Assembly: GCA_037042915.1 (NCBI GenBank)
Contig: CM073204.1
Span: 62,001-126,000 of the forward strand
Length of the DNA stretch: 64,000 nucleotides
Reading direction: 5' to 3'
DNA from: Auricularia sp. M13
Lineage: Eukaryota > Basidiomycota > Agaricomycetes > Auriculariales > Auriculariaceae
Part shown: positions 46,354-55,500 of the stretch, one piece after another
Position numbering within the stretch: position 1 is the stretch's first letter
Layout of the letters: each line of letters opens with the position of its first letter
Notes under the pieces: generated by a model
Seen by the model: the letters and a program-made list of their open reading frames with translations, nothing else
Databases searched by the model: none
Told to the model about the DNA's origin: nothing
Translations under genes and position numbers: made by a program

Positions 46354-46776
46354 TCGTAATTCTCGCTGTTGTCACTTGTGACTGCTTTGCTATCTGCTGT
46401 TTCCTCGCTCTGCGATTGCTTTCTCCTATTTTCCTTGACTCACCACTGCGCTCTGTAATATTATACTGTACTGTCATGCGTCTGATAAGGATCATTCGGA
46501 GTACGCAGTTGGACTACAGAACGCAGGTGAAACCTCATGATCAGCGACTATTAGATTTATGGTGCAGATATTCAATATGGCTCCAGACTGCAGAACACGG
46601 ATGCCGTGCTAACTTCAAAATTTCTATGGCACGCACCTATTTTATCGAATCCCTACTGAGGATGTGTCTAATTACAGAAGCTGGAGCTATTGGCACATTA
46701 TTTACTGCCCGATCATAGCCTGGGAGCGTGCTGAGCTGTTAAAGCAGGGAGTCCAGGGTCGGTTGCTTCCGCTCCG
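46354..46776. other. Interval between X' and paralog C
   Basis: The first ~60 bp continue the identity to the 3' flank of X; the remainder is unrelated to it and shows no feature. Confidence 0.5.
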
Positions 46777-48135
46777 ATGCTCCTCGCTTGCATCCACATC
46801 CCACCGAGCTTCCAGCGATATGTCCGGCGCAATCCTTACCTCCTTCTTCCCTTTGTTATAGCAATCGCGCTGTATATCTACAGTCAAACGCTCGTCAATC
46901 CATGGACGCCGTCTACTGTGAAGACTCCAGCGCAAGCGCAGCCAGCTAGCCTGGACACCGAATCCGACCTGCCGCCGCCGCCTGCGAAGCATGAAGTTCT
47001 CCTGGTCACTGCATTCTATCCGCACTCGCATTCCAAGCACGCGGTGTCCGAGTTCAAGCGTTCTTTGACGGCGTTCCTGGGCCAAATTGCGACGGACGTC
47101 TACCTCTATGCGCCGGCATACCTCGTCCCGCTCGTCGAGTCCTTGAGACCTGCTGGTTATAACGTGTTCGTAAACACTACGTTTACCAGCCCATTCGACG
47201 TTCCGCCACTGGCAGCTGTCGGACGGGCGGGGTTCGAGGCCCTGGTCGCGCTCGATAGCGCGAAACATAGTCCTGGGCCGGAGCTATCTGCCTTCCTGAC
47301 CTCTAAGTCGTATTTCCTCTCTGCTGCTGCCCACTCGGCTCGCTCTGGAGGTCGCAAATACCGCCTTGCATTCTGGGTGGATGCAGACACGTTCCAGACG
47401 TCGCGACACGCATACCGGCACTGGCCCGATCCCAATCGCTTCGACGAGGCACTCGCGACGACGAAAGTACAGGAGGACGCTATTCTAGTCCCCATGGAGC
47501 TCGACCCGCCAGACCAGCTCCGGGCCTGGACGGCTGCAGACGGCCCAGTGGCAGCGGATGGCTCGTGGAGCGAAGGTATGTGTCGTGTCCGATGCACCGC
47601 GCCGGCGCATTGCTGACCTGAGCGGCGTGGCCCAGGCTCGTTCTTCGGCGGCAGCCTGGGCGCGGTGGACTGGTACGCACGCACGTACTACACGTATTTC
47701 GAGCACTGGCGCAAGCTCGGCAAATTCGTTGGCGACGACCAGGCACTTATGAACGTCCTCATGCTCATGTACCCCGACCGCTTCGCGACGGTGTGGAACC
47801 GCGATTTCGACGCGCCTTCTGCACGCATTCCCAAAGACCCGCGCGAAGGTGCGCTTGGGTACTGCGGCGACCCATGGTAAGTTCTACCTAGGTCGCCTTG
47901 ATTGGTGTCAACGATTTGCAGGTTTTACTACCTCTTCTGGCTCGCGCGCGAGGACGAGAAGGCGCGCATGAACGAACTGTGGAGTAAGGAATGGCGCTGG
48001 GACTTCTGGAGCGACCGCGCGCCATGCCGCGATACCCGCGCGCTCGCCGTACGCACGGTGTTACAGAAAACGTATGGCTTGGGGTGGAAGGCGCCTCCCG
48101 CCCCCCTCAAAGTGTCTGAGGAATCCTGGATATGA
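46777..48135 (+). CDS. Type II membrane HtrL/YibB-like putative glycosyltransferase, paralog C
   Basis: 417 residues in exons 46777-47575, 47636-47876 and 47922-48135. N-terminal membrane helix YLLLPFVIAIALYIYS, then the family blocks LLVTAFYPHSHSKHAVSEF, TDVYLYAPAYL, YRLAFWVDADTFQTSRHAYR, SFFGGSLGAVDWY, VGDDQALMNVLMLMYPDRF and GYCGDPWFYYLFWLAREDE. Both introns sit at positions used by paralog B (21372-22846); the last is also in paralog A. Most diverged of the three in the first half. It follows an X-family gene, as A and B flank the other X copy, so the two families tend to travel together. Confidence 0.72.
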
Positions 48136-48558
48136 ACCGCCAGCCGCACACCTGTATACCACGACTACCATACCTGCTCTATTATCTACTTGAGCATCCA
48201 GATCGCTCTATGTATCCCGGATCGCCAGGCACGTGCGGCCCAAACATCGCCACTGATTCACGAGGATCGCATTTGCCCAGCTGTGCTCGTGTTGCGGGCG
48301 TATTCTATTTCAAAGAGATTGTACATACTGTGGCACAAGGGGACATGCTTTCGCCAGGTCGAGGGCCTCGGCGGTTACGGGCTGCGTTCCCGCATGGGTT
48401 GTCTTACAAACATAAATCTTCAGTGCTTCGACTTCGCAGCCCTGAGAGGCCGAATGATCCGTCTTGTCGGTGCTTGCCCCAGCGTGCTGGAGGGTATATA
48501 GTAAGTGGCGTGTTCCTCGGCCACACTTGCCCGCCCTTCTCCCGTACATTCGCGCGCC
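48136..48558. other. Intergenic interval
   Basis: 3' flank of paralog C and promoter region of the MFS gene. No other feature. Confidence 0.5.
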
Positions 48559-50894
48559 ATGACCGAGACGCGGTCTTCCACGGACAAGGAGAAGCGCGAG
48601 CAATCGCCGTCACCATCGCCGTCAGCGGCTGGCGTCGAGGAGGTCGCCGAGTACGACGCGGCGTTGGTGCGCAGAACGATGTGAGCCTGCTTTTTTTTTA
48701 GCAGCCCCTGCCATTTTGCATCTGTTCTGCATACTCACCGTTCCGCGCTGCAAGGCGCAAGGTCGATCTGCACCTGCTGCCCATTCTCGGCGCGTTGTAC
48801 GCGTTCAACCTCATTGGTTCGTTCCCTGCGGCACCCGCCCGCCGAAAATGAATTGAAACGCTCATCATGAACGCAGACCGGTCCAACATCGGTCTTGCAC
48901 GCGTCGTGGGCGCGGGCGAGGAGCTGCGACTGGATATCGACCCTCGGTACTCGATCATCGCCCTTATTTACTTCCCACCGTACATCCTGCTGGAGTTGCC
49001 CTCTAATCTTCGTACGCCAAGCTCCATGTTTTTTCAAGCACTCACTTCTCACACCCTCTCAGTGCTCCGCAAGTACGCTGCTCGAACAGAATGGTACTCC
49101 CTTATTGAAAACATACAGGATCGGCCCTGCGCGATGGCTGGGCACAATCTCGCTTCTGTGGGGAGCAGCGATGCTCAGCATGGGATTCGTGAAGGACTGG
49201 AAGGCCCTCGCAGGCTTGCGCGCACTCCTCGGTGCATGTGAGGCGGGCTGGTTTCCCGGGTGCGTCGAATCCTCCCTCCCTCCTCCCTCCCTCAACGCGG
49301 CAGCGCGCTTAATGGCGTCTCACGTCGGGTAAATTAGGTGCATCTACCTCATCTCGACGTGGTATATCCGGCGCGAAGTGCAGACGCGCTTGGCCATCTT
49401 CTACCTCACGTGCGTGCTCCCCGGCTACCCCCATGTGATGACCGCGAGACGCTCACAAGGGGACGCCCTGCGGAATAGCTCGACGCTTGTGGGCGGCTTC
49501 CTCCCGATATTTGCGTATGGTGTTTCGACGATTGGCGAGGCGGGTGGTTTGCTCGCTTGGCGCTGGATCTTTGTGCGTTCGCGCGTGGCTGTGGCAAACG
49601 GCAAATTTACTCCCATCGTCCTCTCCGCACCTAGATCATCTGCGGAATCATCACCTGCGCCTTTGCACTTCTTGCCTTCCCTCGTAAGCTCATAGTATTA
49701 CGCTCTGGATTGTCCTTGTTGATAGGACGTATTCCTGCAGTCATCGTTGACTTGTGAGTTGCCGGCCATCACCCTTTGTGCCAATGTTAATTCTTATAGT
49801 CCGGATCGTGCTACGTTCCTGAAGCCCGAGGAGCAGCAGCTTGTCAAAGATCGCGTAGAACACGACCGCGCGGATTCTGAACCGGATGCCCTTACATGGC
49901 GCAAGGCGGGCGAGTATGCTTTAGACCTGAAGCTGTGGGCGTTCGGCCTCATGTACATGTGGTAAGTCGCGTCTCGCAGAGCTCATCTCAAACTGACTCG
50001 TACTGCAGCTCGACGATGCCCTCATACGTGAGATTCTCGCTAGTACGAGTTCGCATCCTCGCTGACTGAGTGACGCAGGCGTTCTCGTTCTTCCTGCCTG
50101 TTATCCTGCGCGGGATGAACTTCAGCGTGCGCGACGCGCAGCTTCTGGTGCGCCGGCACGCCCACTTGCTCTAGATTCCCGCGCATCTCTATGCTGAGTC
50201 TTGCATTCTCCTGTTTCTAGTCCTCCCCGCCGTACATCTTCGCCGTGCTTCTCGGCCTTGTCGTCTCGCGCATCTCGGATAAGGTGAACTTGCGCGGGCC
50301 TTTCATCCTCGCGCAGACGGCCATCACAATTATTGGGCTCTGTCTCACCGTGAGCCTTACCATATCTTTCCCTAGTATCCATGACAAGGCTCTTCTGCAG
50401 GCATTTACCACGTCACATGCCAGCCGTTACGCCGGGACATTTCTCGGGCTGTTTGGCTGCCAGGCGAACATCCCGTCCGTGCTCGCGTACCAGGCGAACA
50501 ACATCGCCGGCCAGGCCAAGCGCTCGTTCTCCAGTGCCCTCGTCATCGGGCTAGGTGGTATCGGAGGTACGATCTCTATTTCCCTCCCGTTTGACTGGCT
50601 GCGGGATGCTCATCTGTGTTCTCAACCCAGGAATCATCGCCAGTGTTGCCTTCCGCGAGAAGGTGCGTCTCCTCTTCTGACTTGTGCGATTTGGCCACGA
50701 GCTGCTCATGCGGTTCGTCGTTTCAGGACGGACCAAAATATACGCCGGGCCTCGTAACGAGCATCGCGTGCCAGGGACTCATGCTGGCCTGCTGCTTGAG
50801 CACGACGGCGTGGTTCGCGTATCGCAATAGACAGGTGCGGTCTGGGACTGGGCCGCTGATCGAAGGGCGTAAGGACTTCTTGTACACGCTGTAA
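48559..50894 (+). CDS. MFS transporter, anion:cation symporter (Dal5/Tna1-like) family
   Basis: Many-exon membrane transporter. Short hydrophilic N-terminus MTETRSSTDKEKREQ, then TM1 (RKVDLHLLPILGALYAFNLI), DRSNIGLARV after it (the ACS-family D-R-x-N-I/L-G signature), LRALLGACEAGWFPG/CIYLISTWY, a long central loop with PDRATFLKPEEQQLVKDRVE, and C-terminal helices (YIFAVLLGLVVSRISDK, NNIAGQAKRSFSSALVIGLG). This matches ACS transporters of vitamins, allantoate or organic acids; substrate unknown. Roughly ten short introns; I did not fix every border, and a few look irregular (49030-49130), so a damaged exon there is possible. Convergent with the EgtD-like gene. Confidence 0.85.
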
Positions 50895-51188
50895 CGAGAT
50901 TTATGACTGGGATCAGTGTCATTGGGTGAAAATGTATAAACAGGGATGATATCTGGATAAAATCTTGCTTGATATGTCAAAGCTTACGGAGCTTTATGTT
51001 CGAATGCGTTCGAAATCATTTTCCGTGAGTCTGCAGACTCGGAGCTCGAATAAGACTACTTCTGTTGTTCTACCTCCGCCGGCCGAGAAATTCTGGCGCT
51101 ATCGACCCAGCGCGTGATACGCACAGGTCAACCGTATCTTATTGTAGCCGCTGTGGTGGATTCAACTAAGAAGATACTATTTACATTA

Positions 51189-52241
51189 CTACGGAAGTCT
51201 CTCAGCGGTCTGAAACACGACTGACTTGTCTCCTGTCTCCACAACATCTCTCACGATGAATCTGCCCGTCGTCTCACGCGCCAGGTTAAACTGCCCCGGT
51301 GTGTACTTGAGACAGCTGTTCGTGAGAACATAGCGCTTTGCGCCACCGACGTGCACGGAGATGAGCGTCGTGGCAGCCTTGACGGCGCCAATGTCGGTCT
51401 GCACAGGCACGAGATAGAATAGGTATTCCGTCTCATCTTTCCTGTTGTGCTCGAGGCTACATTCCGGGTCGAACTGGCGACCCACCAGGCCCGAGAAACG
51501 GCGCATCTCGGGGTGGTGGTAGAAGTCCTCAATGACGCTCTCGTCGGCATCCGTGCCGATGGCGCGGACCACCTGCATCTCGGACAGAACGAGGTCTCCT
51601 GGGCGCGTCATGCGGCTGAGCATTGGCCCGATACGTCCAGGTAGATCGTTGCCCTCCTGAAAGCCCAGGTTGGTCACAACTGTGACGAAGCCGTCTGTAG
51701 CAGCAGCGGATGCCGGCTTGGGGATATCGTCCGAGTGGCACACGTAGAAATCTGCGATGAGGTATTCGAAGCGCTCGGCACCGACTATAGGGACGAGGGC
51801 TTCGCGCATCGTCGCCTCCGACGAGGGGTTGATGTCGATGCCGACATAGCTGGCAAGCTGAACCCCGGCGATGAGCAGATGTGCGAGGATGGCGCGGGAC
51901 TTCCACGGCTCTGGGCCAAGCTCGACGTAGCGCACGGGCCGGCCGTTGGCGAGTAGCGCAATTCGATGCGTGGACGCGAGGAGAGCATCGCGGAAAGAAG
52001 GCCCGTCACGCCCGGCGCAGAGGCTGCCGCTCTCGAGTGCCATGCGGTTGATATTCGCCATCGTATCGAAGATTTGAGAAAGCGAGTCGTCCCCTTTTGA
52101 GGCTGGCTGTAGCTGAATGCCGTCTGGGGCATACTTGTCTGAGTTGTCGAGGATGATGATCTGTTCGAGTTTGACTGTGCTGTTGGCGGAGATGGCGTCC
52201 GCGACCAGGTCGTTGAAGCGAGGCAAGGAATCGATAGGCAT
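51189..52241 (-). CDS. EgtD-like SAM-dependent N-methyltransferase
   Basis: 350-residue single-exon enzyme of the histidine-specific methyltransferase family (Methyltransf_33). N-terminus MPIDSLPRFNDLVADAISAN. SAM-binding motif I region VRYVELGPEPWKSRAILAHL, motif II YVGIDINPSSEATM, an ADFYVCHSDDI acidic segment, then TNLGFQEG and LSRMTRPGDLVLSEMQVV, which correspond to LGNFxxxE/LxPGDxLL of EgtD. A C-terminal NSCLKYTPGQF corresponds to the E-x-S-x-K-Y block. In fungi the family includes ergothioneine (Egt1 N-terminal part) and tryptophan/indole N-methyltransferases; this one lacks the sulfoxide synthase part, so it may act on another amino acid. Flanked by two MFS genes, which suggests a small metabolic locus. 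Confidence 0.8.
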   Translation of the reverse strand: MPIDSLPRFNDLVADAISANSTVKLEQIIILDNSDKYAPDGIQLQPASKGDDSLSQIFDTMANINRMALESGSLCAGRDGPSFRDALLASTHRIALLANGRPVRYVELGPEPWKSRAILAHLLIAGVQLASYVGIDINPSSEATMREALVPIVGAERFEYLIADFYVCHSDDIPKPASAAATDGFVTVVTNLGFQEGNDLPGRIGPMLSRMTRPGDLVLSEMQVVRAIGTDADESVIEDFYHHPEMRRFSGLVGRQFDPECSLEHNRKDETEYLFYLVPVQTDIGAVKAATTLISVHVGGAKRYVLTNSCLKYTPGQFNLARETTGRFIVRDVVETGDKSVVFQTAERLP

Positions 52242-52310
52242 GATTGGAATGGGTGTAGTGAGACTAAGGACCCGTAATCATAGGACGCTGGAGTGGCCCA
52301 GGAGGCCTCA

Positions 52311-52320
52311 TATATAATAG
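52311..52320 (-). promoter_or_regulatory. TATA box of the EgtD-like gene
   Basis: Minus strand CTATTATATA about 70 bp before the ATG at 52241. Confidence 0.5.
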
Positions 52321-52562
52321 CTCAGTCGAGATACCCGCAGCGCTCACGGCGCAACTGCTGACGACAGGTAACAGTGGCTCCTCACGTCAAAATAAAAGCG
52401 TGATTGCTCTACGTGTCAGACGCGGACTGTGTGCTGGCATAAATCAAACTCTGTGTTCTGCGCCAATAAGTTCCCGTTGATGCACTCTTTCGTTCACTGC
52501 CGATCTATATCAACAACAAAAATCAAACGCGAAAGAAAAGAAGTGTGACGACCAAGGGAATA

Positions 52563-52875
52563 GGGGGTATCACAGTGCTCGCAACGACTCGCAACGCGAG
52601 GTCGCAACGAAATCCGCGACAAAAGTCGCAGCACCTCGCAATACCTCGCAACGCCCACTCGCAACATACTGACTCGCAACGCCCTCTTGGCACAGGATGG
52701 CATTGCCATCATTCTCTTTATCATCCGTCCAGAAAACATGTAGTCTTGCATATTTCTCGGTACTTTATAACGACGGAGTGCACGGTGTTGCGAGTAATGT
52801 TGCGAGGGCTATCACAGCACTTGCTCGCAACGCTGTCGTCGCAACATTTCTTTGCGAGCTCGCTGTAATACCCCC
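52563..52875. mobile_element. MITE with TA target duplication and TCGCAAC heptamer repeats
   Basis: 313 bp non-coding element. Ends are inverted repeats: GGGGGTATCACAG at the left, GGGGGTATTACAG read inward from the right, extending imperfectly through a following CTCGCAA. TA flanks each end (52561-52562 and 52876-52877). Inside, the heptamer TCGCAAC occurs about eight times forward and twice inverted, plus degenerate copies, dense near the ends. The TA duplication suggests a Tc1/mariner-type relative; the heptamers look like transposase-binding subterminal repeats. It sits between divergent promoters. Confidence 0.75.
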
Positions 52876-54134
52876 TAATGTTGCGGTATACAGTAAATGA
52901 CATTTGGCTGATCTCCTCGATGACGCGTGTAAGTGACGTGCAGGAGAGTCGAGCTTTGCCACGGCCACGGCCACATGTGCCACATGCGTATGCCGCAATT
53001 GCATTCATTGGCGATGATCCGGACGACTTCTCATGCCCCGGAGGGTCTTACGAAGCGGTCCGTTCTGCTGTGATAGGACGAGGAGAGGTGCGGCGTTCGC
53101 TGTCGTCATAACAAGTCTCAAGACGTTTGGGGCTGCAAAAACGGACGCTCCGCCCTCCCGCCTTGCCTTGTACCAACCCGAATATGGCTTCCCAGAACGG
53201 AACGCCAGACGCTTCCGCCGATGTTGCCTCAGAAATAGTAAACCGTGACAAAGAGCAGGTGACTCGAGGCGGCATCGAGCAACTGGACACTGTCCTGACG
53301 TATCCAGAGGGGGGCCTATCAGCCTGGAGTGTAGCCATCGGCTCGTGGTGCAGCATGATGGCGAGTCTTGGGCTTGTCAACTCCATCGGCGTCTTACAGG
53401 CGTTTGTGTCGACAACGCTGCTGCCGTCTTACTCGGCTGAGGCCATTGGGTGGATCTTTGGCCTCTACGTATTCGTCTCATACTTCTGCGGCTTGCAAAT
53501 CGGCCCCATCTTTGACGCTCGGGGTCCGAGGGAGCTCATGTTTGCTGGGAGTGTTTGCATTGTCGCGAGCATCTTTGCCCTCAGCTATTGTACCAGTGCG
53601 CTATCATCTTTCTGGATATGATACCCTGCTGATGTAAAGTTATTCAGAATACTGGCATTTGATACTTACGCTCTCCATTCTTAACGGCATCGGCTCGTCT
53701 CTACTCTTCACACCCGCCATGGGTGCTATTGCTCATTGGTTCGACCGGCGGCGCGGGACTGCAAGCGGCTTCGCTTTCATCGGCAGTGGGCTTGGTGGCG
53801 TCATCTTCCCATTGATGATACAGTCTCTCCTACCTACGACAGGCTGGGCATGGACCATGCGGACACTAGGCTTTGTGTTGCTCGTCCTTTGCATCGCGGG
53901 AATAGCACTGTGTCGCAGCAGGTTGCCGCCCCAGGCGAACAAAACCTCAGTTCGTAACATGCTTCCCGCTCCGCGCATCATGCTGGACCCTGCCATGGCA
54001 GTCTCAACAGCGGGCGTTTTCTTCATTGAGTGGGCCTACTTCGTGCCCATCTCATACGTACCCAGTTACTATCTCGCACGCCAGGGTCTATCCAATTCGG
54101 AGAGCGTTACATCGGGCAGAGCCGCATTTGCGTA

Positions 54135-54137
54135 CCA
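54135..54137. repeat. Left target-site duplication CCA
   Basis: CCA directly before the terminal CACACCC; repeated at 63980-63982 directly after GGGTGTG. Removing the element and one copy restores GCGTA-CCA-GCTGCT in frame. Confidence 0.85.
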
Positions 54138-54706
54138 CACACCCTGCAACCAATCCTTATTCATGCCTTTTCCCACAATGAAAATCCAGGAATTAACAGT
54201 CGAAAAGGCCAAAATTTCCCGATCCAAATAGCCATGGAATATATATCAAAAACATTACCTTTTTGTCCTATTCTGACAAGATTTTCCAACACCGAAAACA
54301 CAGGGAATAGGCAATGATAATGCTGTGAAGAGCTATAATTTTCATTGACTGTTCATAAGCTTTTCGGGTCGGGAAAAGGCTTGGACAATGACAAGTTTTC
54401 ACTGAAATTTCACCGGCATTTGCTGGCCTTTTCCCTAATCTGTTGATTCAGCTGACTCAGTTGGAATCGGTCTGAATCAGTCTGAATCATTCTGAATCAG
54501 TCTGAATCATTTTGAATCATTCAGAATCTGACAGAATCTAGAGATTCAACTGGATTCAAGTTGAATCTGATGAATCCGTCTGTTTCAATTGATTCATTGA
54601 TTCAGCAATTCGAATAAGGTGGACGACGGAGGGCCAGAATTCCCTGACACAGAGCAGTCCGCCTCGGTGCCACTTGGCCTCAGTGCCACTTGACGCAGGT
54701 CATCCT
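54138..54706 (+). repeat. Left terminal inverted repeat
   Basis: 569 bp, matching 63410-63979 inverted, with a one-base length difference in a C run and a few substitutions (for example GACAATGACAAG versus GACAATGTCAAG). Its inner edge holds three spaced GTGCCACTTG motifs, a sequence also present at each satellite-unit joint. Confidence 0.9.
54443..54605. repeat. Subterminal GAATCA repeat array, left
   Basis: About a dozen copies of TCTGAATCAG / TGAATCAT / GATTCA in both orientations within 160 bp; mirrored at 63510-63677. Likely protein-binding array by analogy with CACTA subterminal repeats. Confidence 0.75.
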
Positions 54707-55500
54707 GGTGCCACTTGTGCGCTTTTTGAATGACAAGATTCGGACGAGATTTTGACACGTGAAGGTCGTTTCAGGCAGCCGGACGAGTCAGAACTGTCGT
54801 CAGGAGATCAAAAATCGCCCGTTCAACACCGGAGCAGGCCCGAAGCTCCGATTTGCGCCAGGTGCCACTGGTGCGCTTTTTGAATGACAAGATTCGGACG
54901 AGAATTTGACACGTGAAGGTGGTTTCGGGCAGCCGAACGAGTCAGAACTGACGTCGGGAGATCAAAAATCGCCCGTTCAACACCGGAGCAGGGCCGAAGC
55001 TCCGGTTTTGCGCAAGGTGCCACTGTTGCGCTTTTTAAATAACAAGATTCGGACGAGAATTTGACACGTGAAGGTCGTTTCGGGCAGCCGAACGAGTCAG
55101 AACTGTCGTCAGGAGATCAAAAATCGCCCGCAGACCCATCTCACGTTGCCGAATCGCCGAATCACTCATAGTGCCACAGGTGCGCTTTGTAAATGACAAG
55201 TTTCGGAGGAGAATCTGACACGTGAAGGTGGTTTCGGGCAGCCGAACGACTCAGAACTGTCGTCGGGAGCTCAAAAATCGCCTGTTCAACACCGGAGCAC
55301 GGCCGAAGCTCCGATTTGCGCCAGGTGCCACTGGTGCGCTTTTTGAATGACAAGTTTCGGAGGAGAATTTGACACGTGAAGGTGGTTTCGGGCCGCCAAA
55401 CGAGTCAGAACTGTCGTCAGGAGCTCAAAAATCGCCCGTTCAACACCGGAGCAGGCCCGAAGCTCCGATTTGCGCCAGGTGCCACTGGTGCGCTTTTTGA
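54707..55500 (-). repeat. Satellite, short reverse arm (~5 units of ~154 bp)
   Basis: Reverse-oriented units recognisable by GAATGACAAGATTCGG near 54728, 54882, 55038, 55191 and 55346. One is of the second type (CGCAGACCCATCTCACG... near 55130). Units here are more diverged from consensus than those of the long arm, with length shifts of 1-2 bp. Confidence 0.9.

Larger units (their letters stand above)
52242..53183. other. Divergent interval between EgtD-like gene and second MFS gene
   Basis: 942 bp that must hold both promoters; its centre is occupied by the 313 bp MITE. No gene. Confidence 0.6.

Noticed and set aside
54138-54231. C-terminal 30 residues of the open frame running from the MFS gene into the element
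   Set aside because: They come from reading the terminal inverted repeat and are not transporter sequence.
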